Assembly (NCBI RefSeq): GCF_020184175.1
Contig: NC_065531.1
Location: forward strand, 42,367,213 to 42,431,212
Source of the DNA: Aphis gossypii
Lineage: Eukaryota > Arthropoda > Insecta > Hemiptera > Aphididae
DNA: 64,000 nt
Direction of reading: 5' to 3'
In this document: positions 24,401 to 38,066 of the stretch, one piece after another
Layout: each line of letters begins with the position of its first letter
Numbering within the stretch: position 1 is the first letter of the stretch
The notes under the pieces: generated by a model
Seen by the model: only the letters and a program-made list of their open reading frames with translations
What the model was told of the DNA's origin: nothing
Database searches by the model: none
Position numbers and translations under genes: made by a program

Positions 24401-27400
24401 CTTACAATATTATTATTTCCGCATTTGAGACGTCACTTTATAGGTATTATAATATTATTATATTATAATACAACGATATTGTGAAAAACGCCGTTCATAA
24501 AACAAGTTATATTATTATTAGTTGAAGTTGAAAAGGTATTTATTATAATACGCGTTATTTAATTTATAATTGTTTAAAAAATACTCTAGACATTATGAAA
24601 TAAAACTCATATAATCTAAGACTTTTATTTAAACGAAATCTTAAACGTACCTACTAATATAAAATGTACAACAGCTTTTGTTTATCGTCAGATACATTAC
24701 TTAATGTTATCTGTTGAATAGTACATGTTCTACAGCATACTAGATATTGATTCTTAATTGTTTTTGTTTTTGTTGAAGTAAAATACCACTATTCGGTGGA
24801 ATAATTTAAACGAGACACCATTCCTAATTTTATTTGGACATTATCACTATCTGAAAAATATTTTTTTCTTATAAAATTTTTTTAGCACAAAATATAGAAT
24901 AATATGAAATATGAATATCTTAAACGAGGTTCGATTATTGACGTTTACGAAAATATGAGTTAAAAAGTGTGTTTCTGAATTTACATTAATATTAAATTGA
25001 GAAAATTGCTATTTTACTTCAATTTAATACCCTAAAATGTGATACGATTAAGTGACATTTGAAATTATTGATTTCTTAGTTAAAATATAAAGTAGTTTCT
25101 AGAAAATAATATGCCAATACATAATATTAAAATTTATGAATATTTTAATGACATAACATTAATAAACATTAATAAAGTGTTGAGATTATTAATAATGATC
25201 ATAACATTATGCATTGTTAAATATGAATAATATCGTATGGTGAATTTACCGTTCACTAAATATTTAAAACCATAAAATAAAGTGTAGGTTATAATTTATA
25301 TTATAAATAATCTATAACCAATCTTAAGAATATGTTATTTAAGTTCACATTTGAAAATTGTTAATAAATTTCATCTTTACAAATTACAAATAAGAAATAT
25401 TATAAAATATAAATATAATTTATTTTAATTTGTTTTACTAAAGACTAACATAATATAATTGTAAAATAATTTACGAGTATTCACATTACGAATAGTTAAT
25501 AATTAAAATTATGAACATGCCTTAATCTTATCAGCTATTATTTTTGTATAGATACTTGCTTATTAAAGTAATTAACAATAATTAAAACAAAATTGAGGTG
25601 ATTAATGAAACATTTTAAAAATCTGCAATTGATAACTACAATAAAATATAATGTTTTAATAATATATTATGTATGTAATATATTTAGAAAGTGTATTTAT
25701 GTTTGATTTTTTTTTTAAAGATCACATGTAAAAACAAAGTGATAAAACATATATTATGCGTACAACAATTAAAGGTAAATTTAACTAAATTCACCATTGA
25801 TTTCATGTTAATAAATTGTTAGTTCACATTATTGTACCTACTGTTTTATTTAATCGTGACATGTATTGTCCAATATGTTATGCTAATAATTTAGTATTCC
25901 CAGTGTTTATAGACACAATTTTATATTTATATGAACATAGTGGTTAGTACAAGAAAAACAGTTATACAATTTTCAGTAAATTAATATTATATTGGTAATG
26001 CTGAATTTTCGTAAATTCTGAACAGAGCGCAATGAAGCAAATTAGTTTCAATGAACTAACTTTGTCAAACTACTCGTATATTATTTTATTTGTTATACTA
26101 TTACCGTAATATGCTTTTTCAACTATTTTCAATTAAACTGTGTTTATATTTTATTTTGTATAGTTAATGATTTTTGATCCTCTATTAAAATTATTACAAA
26201 TCGATGAAAAGACGAATTTTCAGAATTTAATTAATTAAAATATTATGTATTATAAAATATTCTACTTGAAATTGAAATATTTTATCTATACTAATCAATA
26301 GGTCTTGTTGATTCCTAATTAAATTTCGATGAGAACATAATTTTTTTCTGTTAAGTTTTGAATTAATAATTCTGATTAACTCATAGAATGTAATAAGTAT
26401 TATTATACTATTTATTATACTACTATAATTAATATAAATTAAAAGTTTGAGTATGAAATTGTAACTAGTGTTAAAATAATAGTACCGTTACATTGGAAAT
26501 TTTGTTTTTATAAAATTATTTGTATTTTGTATACATTTAATAATAATTTAGGATTTTTTATACTGGGGAATAATGGATATTATGATTTTAAGAGTGATTA
26601 ATAGCATTATATACATTGAACATCCTACGTGTCAAGGAATGACAAATGACACTAGAGAAATACTTATAGTGTTTGGAGATTTGAGTCTTGCATTAATTTT
26701 GTTTGTTCGCTCACTCTGAACGTAAAACTTCGGTACTTAATCCTATATCATGTGTTTACTATATTTTAGATTAGGACTCAGGATTAAAATATACATTTTC
26801 AAGCATCTAAAATGTATAGACTTTTATATAGCAGTTATATAAAATATAGGCATAAAATATTAATATCCTCTGGTGATTTTAGTGACGTATAATTTCAATT
26901 CGCAGAGTTATATTATCACGAATTACACGTTTATTATATAAAGGCATTTCTAATTTATGTATACATATTGTAGGTACTTGAAGGATTACTTCACCACACA
27001 TAATGTATGTAATTAAGTTTATGTATCATCTTGGTTATTTGTACGTATTATGAATCCTTATACTTCATAATATTATATAATGAATAGTATATTTAAGATG
27101 AAAATTACGTGCCAGAACTACCATACCTACGTTTTGTCTCTATTTAATGCACAAGGTCATTAAACTTTTTGTTACAAAACTGATTGTGTGTACAATTTTA
27201 ATCTAATACTGTGTGCTATCAAAAGTTTTCTAATCTAAATTGTGTATGACTATGTTTAAGCTATATGATAAACATCCAAATATTAAAATATAAATGCATG
27301 TAAACGGCGTTAGCAAGCTAAATAATGAACTTTACTTAAGATTTTTTACAATAGCTATCTGGTTGTGTAAACAACCGTAATATTTAACCATATTATAATA

Positions 27401-28859
27401 TATAGATGGTTAGTAAAAAATACAAGACTTGATTTTTTTTCAATAATTTTTAAGTGCACAAATATATTAAGGTAATATTTTTTTAAAATTCACAAACGTA
27501 TGTAATAATAAACATTAAATTATTTTTTGTAATTATTACTGGAAATGCTATTAAGCAGTTTTTTCGTAAAAAATATAAAAACGCAAACATTACTATGCGT
27601 TACCTCTACGTTAATATGTATTACACGTGAATACACTTTGTTTTTAAATTTTTATTATTTTATATATGTATTCAACCAGGGAGTGATGAAGTTTTTTATT
27701 TTATATGTGACATAATGTTCAACAGACAAGGAAGTGGGTGAGATTGGGTTAGAACGGTGTATAATGTTTAATATGATTTAGTCTTTAGTAAATGTTATTT
27801 CCCGCTCTTCCAATAGGTATCTCGCTGTTTATTTTGCATTATCTCTATAAAACAAAGGCATTGCATTTTAGAAGTTTATTATATTATCATCACTGTACCG
27901 TAACGGTCATTGTTACCATTACTAGTTACACTATTGTTTGAATTCGTGCGATGATAAAATATCTAAGTCATTTCAAAGTAATATAAGATAAATTCAGGAT
28001 GAGGGTCATCAATAGAATTAAGTATTTTTTTACAGCACTATATATTTTATAATCACTAGTTAATTATATAAATATTAAATAAAATATTATCATTACAGTA
28101 CAAGATATTTTAAAGGTAAAAACTATACACTTATGTATGGAATTTTAATTTAACAATTTGAAGTTCTTTAAAAAAAAGGCAGCTATAGAATATGAAATTA
28201 AAAATGTATTATATTATTTAAAATAGTATAAATATAATTGAAAACGATATTATAATGACAACAAATAGTGTTAGATATGTTTGTTTTTTTTTAAATGTTA
28301 TTCTTTGATAATTTCAAATAATAAATATAATATTTTCATAAGCGATAAAACTTTTGGAGAAAATAAGACGTGTTACCTTAAAATTAATTTACTGCATTGT
28401 TGTTATCAGAAATATTAACAATTACAAAAAGATAACAATTCTAGAAAAAAAAAAAGGAAATTATGTTATTTCCTAATACATGTTATCATTTTCTAACGAT
28501 AGCAGTCAATGAAATATAAATTATAACATAGGAATATTATATATTTAGAAAAAACCAGGTAAATAATTATTAAAATATAATATAAATATTCAGTTAATTT
28601 TATTTTTAAGTTTTAAATAAATTTATATATTTTAAGAATTAATTTTCTTGTACATAATTTCTCTAATTAATAATTAACCTTAAACTATCTTTACATTTTT
28701 TTATCATTTTCGATAATAATATTAACTATTTAATTTTTATTTTTACCAAATTCTAAAATACTAGTAAATGGTTTGTATTTTTTTACTGTCTTGTCTTCTT
28801 TTGGTTTCAAAATACAATATCTTTCTCAAATTGCAAAAAGCTAATTTTATTTATCGGTA
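24401..28859. other. AT-rich matrix, nothing recognised
   Basis: Four and a half kilobases without a supportable gene, RNA or structured repeat. One of the emptiest parts of the window. Confidence 0.6.
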
Positions 28860-28990
28860 AGCCAATTAATGCTACGTCTAAACGAGCTGAACAACCAAAC
28901 ATACGTGTAACATTGTCCAGTAAATTACGGAAACCATGAGAATGATATAATTTCCCGGCGGTATAAAGAATTGTCATCATTGCCTGAATC
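28860..28990. promoter_or_regulatory. small G+C-enriched island
   Basis: About 130 bp of mixed composition including CCAATTAATG (homeodomain-type core TAAT) and TTTCCCGGCGGTAT. No open frame. A small conserved element is plausible. Confidence 0.2.
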
Positions 28991-30379
28991 GTTAATATTT
29001 ACGCTAGCAATCTAACACTAAATGTATGTATAATTTATTGGTGTATACAATATACGTCACATTTTTAGTGGCGAGTAATAATAAATACCATAAGACATTT
29101 ATTCTATCCATTAAAACAAGTCATTTCACGTTAATATAATTATCATACTTTATTAAATTGACTGATTTTTTTATATTATATAGATTGTAAAATATATTTC
29201 TAATAATAAAGTATAATACCTATAATAGTATAACACAATAAAACATACTATTATATAATATTTATTTTTTAAATATATACTTTAAATTGGCATGTATCAT
29301 ATTATATATAGATATTTATAATCGCAATAATCAAATTATTATTGATATTATCTAGGTATAAAGGTATATACTTTTATTTATATATTTTTTTATTTAGTTA
29401 ATGAGCTTAAACGTTCAATAAGTTAAGTTGTACCAATATAATTTCAAGTACTTTCAGTAATTTAAAAAAAAAAAATAGATATAAAACAAATAATCAATTG
29501 AATTGTTTAGTAAGCCATAATACTACGATAACTTTACTTTTTACAATAGGTAATAATAATAATCCTTATATTGGTTTTTAAAAATAAATATACAAATACA
29601 TTTTATTTTTTTTTATAATCTATATTAAATACAAAATGTTTAGACAATACATTATAACAAATTGCAAAATTTAATTTATAATTTTTAAATCCTTAAATTA
29701 TATTGTATGTTTTTAAATTCATATAACGTAATATGCATTGCTATCGGTTTATTTCGTAACATTGTTTAACTATTTATCAATATGTTCATACATTTAAACC
29801 ATTTAATTAATTTTAAACAAACTGTAAAGTTTTGAATTAATTAACACATTTATACATTAAATAATTATTAGTTTTATTGAAATTATATGTATATACTTTA
29901 TTTTAATTAAGAATTTTAATGAATGTTTAACAATATTATACAAATATTTAGTATGACGAGTTAATATTGAATAGTACATTGATATACGAGAACTTTGTAT
30001 TTATTTAAGTTATCATAGCTTATACTTATTAAAAGTTGGTAGTTGTCAAGGACAAAATAATATCGTTAAAACAATAAGTGATTGTTTCATTATACGGTTT
30101 TTATAAAACATTTCATATTACGATACGATGGAATAAATAGATTTAACAATAATAAATTAAGTTAAATACGTTTAAATGTTTAAACAATAGTAATATTATT
30201 TCTTTAAGTTTCCTATAATACTCAGCTATTTTGCAGTAAAATAAGTCATACGCCATTATAATGTAAGCATGTAATACGTTTCAAATACATTTTACAGTAC
30301 CCATCGAGTATTATTTTGCTAATAATTTGTGCCATAGTCATATTATAATAGTATAGTTTTGCACCTACCTGCTACCAAT
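28991..30379. other. AT-rich matrix, nothing recognised
   Basis: No coding or structural signal found. Confidence 0.6.
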
Positions 30380-30630
30380 GGTATGGCGTGGAGATCACTA
30401 TACCGCGTAATACTTATTTCATTCTATCTGCAGGCATGGCCACAACTGTTTATCTGCCTCGGGCGTGAGAATAGACCATAAAACATTGGTGATTTTGGCC
30501 GGGTTATCTCGAGATTTCTGAAACGACTAAGTTTTCACATCACGCGGACAGTAAAAGTCTGTTGGTGAGAATCGAACAAGTGTTTGATGGCGAACAACCT
30601 TTACCCACCTCCAAAATCAAGTGAACTCAA
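30380..30630. promoter_or_regulatory. G+C-enriched island
   Basis: About 250 bp including GCATGGCCACAACTG, GCCTCGGGCGTGAG and GACCATAAAA (an Abdominal-B-type TTTATGG site on the minus strand). No open frame. It suits a regulatory element. Confidence 0.25.
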
Positions 30631-31679
30631 AACAATAATTATTATTAGCTACCAGAGTATATTATTTTATGCACCGGAAATGTATTATTATTATGATCGC
30701 CGCAGGTTCATTTAGCGTTTATTTAAGACCAATATTGTATAAACACTGTAACACAGTACTATAATACTATATAATATCGTGTTAACATTAACTATATAAT
30801 TGTTATTGACAAAACCATCAGTCGCCTTTATTTATTTCTATTTTTGCCTAATGCCCTAAACATACAGGTATGTTACAAGGTGAATACATTTTGTAAATGA
30901 TCTCAATTAAATAAATGGAATTGAAAATATATTTAACGTCTCAGAATCTTGAGATTGCTATCAGTCAAATTTAATTTTCAATCAAGACGTCACGCAGGCA
31001 TTTAAAATTCTCGAATATTGAATGACTTTCAAATATAAAGGTATTGTGGGACGACAATAATAAAATTGCGGAATTTGTACAGATTACCACGAAACACTTT
31101 GTATAGGTACAATACCTATAATATAGCCACAAGACCAATATATTCACAAGGCTTCATTCATGCAAACAATCATCATAAAACAGATGTGGTTTGTTGCACA
31201 GTATCTTACTTAAAATATATTAAACAACGAAACCGCATATTGATTGTCCTTTTAATAACGTGTTTTTCAAAAAAAAAAAAAAAATACACAAACTGTATTA
31301 GTAATTCTATATACAGAACGGTTAGATCGGCTTTAGTTGTCATCCTTTAGACTTTTGTTTTCAATATAATCCGATCATTAAAAAATGAGCTAGTTGAGGA
31401 TTATTGTGTCATTCAAATCGTATTACTTTAGACGTAATTTATTTTATTTACATGATAAATTACACAGGAAGAAATAAAATAAACCACCGTAAATCGCAGT
31501 AAACTACTAAATACCGTCATGTGGTTTTAATAAAGAGAAAAGTGCTATTTAAAAGCTGAAATATTTCCAGAAAATTCGTATATTTTTATAGATTATTACT
31601 CATGATGATATTATATGATATAATATATACATTATATTATAGACATACATTTTATACGTGGTAGAATGTTAATGGTTCT
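30631..31679. other. AT-rich matrix
   Basis: No supportable gene. The frame at 31066-31350 (+) contains a poly-lysine stretch from an A tract and is not believed. A possible ratchet splice site at 30867/30868 is listed separately. Confidence 0.55.
30829..30875 (+). other. candidate recursive splice site
   Basis: A pyrimidine-rich stretch (TTTATTTATTTCTATTTTTG) is followed by CATACAG directly joined to GTATGT, putting a full acceptor against a donor at 30867/30868. The tract is better than at the 713 site. It would fit stepwise removal of a very long plus-strand intron. Confidence 0.22.
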
Positions 31680-32110
31680 CTTATTCATTTTTGTAAGCGA
31701 CCAAAAGAATTCCCGCCGTAAATATTATTATTACGATCGTGTAGTATTATAGTGTTGTCGGTGCGCGCGGCCGAGCTATTATTTATACGGCTGAAACGTT
31801 TTTTTTTTTTTTTGATAACTTTTGGTATGTTTCATTTTTCGATAAAACTAATATCGTCGTTACGTGAATGCTTCCGTAATTTGAAAATCCATGCATTTTT
31901 CATAAGCTACGGTCAGACGACCGACACTATAAATTACAAGCGAAAACGTTACACACGCGTGTGTATAAAAAGGCGTTTTTCATAAACGAACAAAATTAAG
32001 GGGAAAAAGCGTTGTTCATACGGATCTTTAAACAGTTTGGTCGACAATCAATTGACGGGTCTTTTAGAACGTCGAACAGATTGAATCATTGATTATTATT
32101 TTTATCGTTG
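31680..32110. promoter_or_regulatory. G+C-enriched island with CpG core
   Basis: Contains GTGCGCGCGGCCGAGC near 31760 and several CG-containing words, interrupted by a T tract at about 31800-31813. TATAAAAA occurs at 31964 without a well-placed Initiator. The frame at 31752-31985 (+) is compositionally poor and not called. Confidence 0.25.
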
Positions 32111-32277
32111 TATCATCAAATATATTATACACGATAATCAATAAATTCGGGTTTTAACCACCTAAAACAATTTTTATAATATGATTTATTATGTTAGCCT
32201 AGCTTTTGTAATTATTTATCGATTAACCGCTTTATCCACATTTACAGATTATATTACTGTAGCTTATAAAATCTCAA

Positions 32278-32311
32278 TTTTTTTTTTTTTTTTTGAGAGA
32301 GAGAGAGAGAG
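32278..32311. repeat. T17 tract followed by GA microsatellite
   Basis: A T17 run is joined directly to about eight GA units. GA repeats are binding sites for GAGA-factor-type proteins in insects, but here the tract may be a plain microsatellite. Confidence 0.85.
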
Positions 32312-34169
32312 GAAAAGAGAATGAGATACTTAACCATAACTCAGCTATTGTAACAGTTACAGTATTTAAATTTTACCATCGCAGCCTATAAAATCGTTTT
32401 TTTACATATTATATACGACCAAAAATTCTTGATTCACTGAAAATGTTCAAACTAAATATAACAAGACATAATATAATCAAATAAGGTATCACTGTTAAAA
32501 TAATAATGTATTAATAAATCATATAATACATAACATTCACCTAAATAAATATTATTAGAAATAAATTCACTTACGAAATATATGTTTATAAATAATATGA
32601 AAAGCTATAATAGAACTTAATGTTTTTTTATCACTTGAAATATTACCACAACATTCAATAACAAAGAGTTCCAATACTCTAATAAATTGTGGATGCTAGT
32701 GCTATTTTTCTATCAATTCAAAGCAATAATAGTAAATATTTTTATAATTCATATAATATAAATGTAACCTTATAATAGTATGTGCATAGATAGTTACACA
32801 AATTTTATATATCTATAGACATATAATAGTGTTTGTTCATTTTTTTTTTATGATGGATTGACCAACGATAAATATTATCATCTGCAATAAAACGAATGCT
32901 CTATAACTCACGTATTATAAAAAGAGTCTTTATGTTTTAATCTGAAATTTTGAACCAGATTGTAGTTCATAATATAATATATCCCTAGAAATATTCGTAT
33001 CTATTATTTTATTTTAGTAGTTTTGAAAACTTTCAACTGCACAATATTATACCTACCACATTATATTTTTATTATATGTATTGTGTATAATACTGATATA
33101 TCTTCCATTGTTTGTTCAAACAATCACTTTTATGATTTTCAAATGACTGCAATATATTATGATATATATATATTTATATATTTTTTTTAATTCTCTAAAA
33201 TAGTTTTTTAGAATAATAATGACGAGTCAAACCTAAAATCCCATGAACTCTATTAATAATTATAATTATATTAATTATGTATACAGTGTGATTGTTTTGA
33301 AGTAATTATTTAAAAAAATTCTAACGTTTTAAAATAAATCATTTGAAAACAAAATTTTAGATTTTTACTATTTTTTATGGTTAACGTTTTGTAATTTGTT
33401 AACTGTTCTGAATGTATTTTTAAAATTTAATTTCATATTCATAAAAAAATAATTTTTTGAAAGTTCAATACACACAAATTGAATTTCTAACGAGTTATTT
33501 TTATATATTTTAATTAATTAACTAATTAATTAACTTGTAAGTACTTAAAGTTTAAATGAGTGAACAAACATTTTTCGGAGTATTCCAGTGCCATTCCACT
33601 CAACGTGTCTTTAAATAACTTAAAATACTAACTTATAAGTTATAATTAAATAATTATTCGTTTAAAAATACATCTGTGTACACTGCACACTTAAAAACAA
33701 AACAAAAACAAAAAATATTCTGCTACTGAATATAAAATTAAAAATATATGAATTTTTACAAAAAAATTAAAACTTAAACATTTTTTAAAAAAAAAGGTAA
33801 AAAATATTATTTTTAAATTTAGATTCATAATAATATATTAACGCATGTTAAACAATATATTTTTGATTTATAATTAATCTTTCAAGTACATTTATATTTT
33901 AGATGTTAGCGAAGAATTCCACATTAGATGGTCAAAAATGTCATTAATAAATAATAAATATAAGTTAAATAGGCATCAATCTAAAATTATAATTCATGGT
34001 TGAAATTCAAACGAACTGGACAAAGAAGCATTACGGTTAGTGTTGAAGAATTTCTTGTAAATTCAGATTTATGTGATTTAAAACATCTAAAGGGTAGGTA
34101 TTTCAGTGTAATTTAAGTACTACAATGAGAAACTTTTCAAACTACAGAAAATGAAGTACATAATTTGTA
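32312..34169. other. AT-rich matrix with TAATTAA cluster
   Basis: No gene. The segment 33511-33534 is a dense TAATTAATTAACTAATTAAT run, effectively a cluster of homeodomain-type cores, although such words are common in AT-rich DNA. Confidence 0.55.
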
Positions 34170-34810
34170 CGTGTCCACCTTTTGAGAATATAACACAATG
34201 CCGTAAACCGCTGTTTCCACCAAGCCGATTACGAAGGGTCATTTTCTACATCTGTTTTGATAACAGTAAAGATATTTTATTATTTTTTTTTTCAAAATAA
34301 ATTGCAATCATTCCATAAAAAAAACATTAGATCTATCGATAGCTTTTGCATGGACGAAAACACGCACATATAAACTATATAGGTACAAGTATAGTGAATA
34401 TACTGTACACACGAGAACAGGATTATGGAACATCGTAAATAAAACCATCAAAACTATGATTAAACGCAAATCTGAATTTTTACGTTGACATACCCTTTGA
34501 ATAAATATACATATGTTTATAAAAAAAAAGAAAGTTCAAATTGAAAAGGTGCTGATACATACATATAGATGTCCTGTTCGTAGTTTTCTGAGCGTTTCCG
34601 AACTATTCTATGGGCATGTGTAGTGTGTACACAGAATGCAAATATCAGTCTTTTCAAAAATGGACGAAGATACGGTTCCTGGTTTTCCTTTGGGGACGGA
34701 TTTTCGGGCTTAATCCAAAAGGTCGTGTAAGTAGGTGCCCGTCATAACTTTCTCTTGTTCGCGTTGTCCTTCGTCACGGTTTCACTTATCTCAGCTGGTG
34801 ATCCAAATTA
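34170..34810. promoter_or_regulatory. two-part G+C-enriched island
   Basis: Parts at about 34170-34260 and 34570-34810 are richer in G+C. The second contains GGGCTTAATCC (Otx/Bicoid-type TAATCC) next to AAAGGTCG (nuclear-receptor half-site) at about 34708-34728. No open frame. A conserved enhancer is plausible. Confidence 0.27.
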
Positions 34811-37700
34811 TACGAGCTACAATCATGCATATATTTTAGTTTTAATTAAATGCAATATCATTACGCCACTTCTACACAATTAAGTTACCGATGGGTATAC
34901 TTTTCACGGTATAATTTATGTTGTGTTGGCGCGTGCAATGTATTTTATATGCCTATAACGAATAACGTTTAAGGCTGTTTTTAAGCTCTTTAATATGTCT
35001 TATATTTTTAGATCAACTGTTAGTTTACGTGTCTCCCGTGATTGGATTAATGTTTTGATTATATTATTATGTATTATTTTTTTTTTTAAATAACCAAAAT
35101 GTTGTTATTAATTAATAATTATATATTAAGTCATAAACGTTAAAAACTTTTCCTACATAATCTAGTAAAAAAAGAGAGTAATGAAAACAAATATTTTGAC
35201 AAAATTTAGTTGAACTACTAGACATACTTGAAAAAATCTTCTTAATTTAATAATTTTCTCTATTTAACGGATAGATTCACATTGAAATTTTAGAGTCCAT
35301 TTGAAATATTCCAGAATTTTAAGTGATTTTAATTGTTGTTTCATAGTAACGTTTAAATTTATACACATATAATATAAAAAATTGTCTATATATCAAGTAT
35401 TCTTACCTAACAGTCAAAAACAGATATTTCCAACTATCGTTAAAAAGTATAGAACAATATATTATTATGAAATAAAAGTTGAAACATTTTAATAGTTTTA
35501 ATCACTAGTTTACCTATATCCATGACCAATAGTTATATTAAACAAAACAATATATTCCACAAATAGAAAGTACTGCAGCTAAAGACAATAATATACCTAT
35601 AGCTAATTTAGTTACCAGAAAACGATCGATGTCGATTATCATATTTTTCAAACACAAACTTGATTAGTCGTCGTAAGATACGATCATTGCATCATCCGTT
35701 AACGATGATTTCCAAAAAACTATAGTTTAGGTCAATAAATTACAATAATTAAAGTAACACATATTTTTAATCTGGTTTATTTTTAGATTTATTATTGTGT
35801 CAATCACACATTTTATTGTTATTAATAACGATTGTCTGAAAAATAAAGAAATTAGTTAAGTCACGTGTTGCCAGTGCCAAAGCAAATATCAGATTGGGTT
35901 TTGGGATCATATTTTGCTAAAAAAAAACCACTCAAACGGTCTTGAAATTTTATTTAAAATAAGCGTATAAATTTTTCTTCTTGAATTTCACGCACCCTGT
36001 AACATATTGTACATTTTCGATGATTACACATACTTTTACTTAATTGATAAAAATATGCAGAATGTCTGGTTGAGTTAGATACATTTTTGTAAGTATATAG
36101 TTTTTTTATAACTTACTAACTAATAATTTTAATAAATTTGTATAGGTATTATAATATAATATATACTATAACGTTAAACGTGTGGTTTATATTTTTGTGT
36201 CAAATAAATATTATGTTTAGCTATTTAAAACAAAAACTCAATTTAATTTTTATTAAATTAAAAATTAATATTATTATACACGGATATTGTTTGGGTAAAT
36301 ATTTTTCTTCCAACCACTGTCAGTTTTAAACCGTCTTTAAACATAAAGTAATTATATATTTTTCATTTCGAATAAAACCGTATAGTCAAGAATTCGTGCC
36401 TTATTGCCACTGAAAAAGATTTACATAAATCTCTATCAATTATTATAAATATTATAATTTATACGATGTTGGTCTTTTCTTACAATTAATTATTTTTCTT
36501 TCTCTATTTATTAGTAATAAACATTGATTTAAGTTATATGAAATATTTATTTTTATTTCTTGATCATTTTAAAAATCAACGTTAATATAATATAGTATAA
36601 TATAGGCAGCTAGAGATAATTTCATTGGTGCCCCGCCAAAGTATAATATCCAGCAAGATCAAAGAATGCGTAATATAAGATTATCCTACAATTCTTAGGA
36701 ATTTTACTTATTGAAATGCAATTTTATTATGGAAACTGTTTTTAACGATAAACTGTTCATGACAAGCTATTAAATTTTTTACAAAAAATTACTCAAAGTT
36801 TAAATAATCCTGACAAAATTGTACGTTAATTTAAATCAACTTGCTCATTACCTACTACATAATAGGTAGTATAAAAAATAAATATTTGAGTACGATACAG
36901 GTTTTACTGTAATAAAAAATATTTTATCTACTCAAAATAAACACATTAATCGTTTATTATTTATTTTTTTCATACACTAACATTAATTGAATACTGTTAT
37001 TATTTAATTGTTTATGTTATTTACATAATTTAATTTGTTCTTTTAATTGAACTGCTAAACCCAAATGTAACGAATATTTTTAAAAATGCATAATTTCTCG
37101 CCTGTCATTAAAAACCTATTAACCGCACTAAAAATATCAAAGCACAAATTTTGAAATGTATGCAACTTTTGAATTACAATTCAGTCTCAAGTACCAGCTT
37201 AAGTTTATAATTAACACCATCAACATTTTACCACGCACATCGTGCGTATAATATATATGACATCAAAATTTCATGCGTAACGAAAATATCGATCTTCATA
37301 CCATTACTACTGAACGTTAAAGGGTGTGAATACATTTAAAGATATGACCATATCATATTTATCATCTTTATCAAAACGTTGACATGTATAAGAAAATATG
37401 AATGATAGATAATAAATATACCCATATAAACATTACAAAAAGTATTTGTATTTACAGTGTTGTTTGTATTAGAAGTCAGCCACATAAACGTCTAAGTGGC
37501 ACAATGTCTCTTAAACGTTTTTATTATATATGAAAAAATTATAAAATATTAAATTTATTTAAGAGGTATAGTATTTATGGCCCATTCAAAGTCCAAAAAT
37601 ATTATATAATAACTCGTAACTTTATAACACGTATCCACGTAATATTTATATATTATATATTACAAAAGTACAACTGTCAATTCAATCACTTTCGTTCCGA
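34811..37700. other. AT-rich matrix
   Basis: No supportable gene. The frame at 36138-36329 (+) is I/Y/N/K-rich chance sequence. GAATTTCACGCACCCTGTAA near 35986 resembles a mariner-type element end (CACCCTGTA) without an identified partner. Confidence 0.55.
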
Positions 37701-37747
37701 AAGTTGTTCGTATTTTTTTTTATTATTATGAAACTTTTATTGGATCA

Positions 37748-38011
37748 TTATTGATGTTTGGAGAGGTAAAAGAAAGGAATGGCAGGACGTATGTCCATGA
37801 ACAGGATGTGGACGGAGAAAGTAAACTCAGTAGAACGACCCAAAAATATGTCCTTTGCAGCAGCCCGGTATTTGCCTTGGATCCCTCTTTTATTGTTATT
37901 GAAATCGTATTTCTCCGTGTTAAATGGCCTGAAAAAAGCCTGGTCCGCCAACAAACTTTCAAAAAATAATAATAATGACGATAAAATAAAAATAAAAAAT
38001 CTAGACGTCAT
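37748..38011 (-). CDS. uncertain 87-aa secreted-type frame, possible retrocopy
   Basis: The ATG at 38011 opens a minus-strand frame whose first 24 residues look like a signal peptide: MTSRFFIFILSSLLLFFESL then LADQ. The rest is a short, partly basic chain (KYDFNNNKRGIQGKYRAAAK and onward). TAA is at 37748-37750; AATAAA follows at 37741-37736 and, about 14 nt later, a genomic run of nine As (37721-37713), as in a processed retrocopy or a very short 3' UTR. Against this, other frames on both strands are open too (plus 37779-38066 starts MAGRMSMN with a good Kozak context), the family is unknown, and no promoter or target-site duplication was found. The hydrophobic start is partly encoded by a T-rich tract. 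Confidence 0.22.
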   Translation of the reverse strand: MTSRFFIFILSSLLLFFESLLADQAFFRPFNTEKYDFNNNKRGIQGKYRAAAKDIFLGRSTEFTFSVHILFMDIRPAIPFFYLSKHQ

Positions 38012-38066
38012 TATATTGCCAAAGTATTATAACGTTGGAAGTTTATCCATCAAAAAAATTATTTAG

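Noticed and set aside
35986..36005. CACGCACCCTGTAA as one end of a mariner-type MITE
   Set aside because: No inverted partner within a plausible distance was found by eye.
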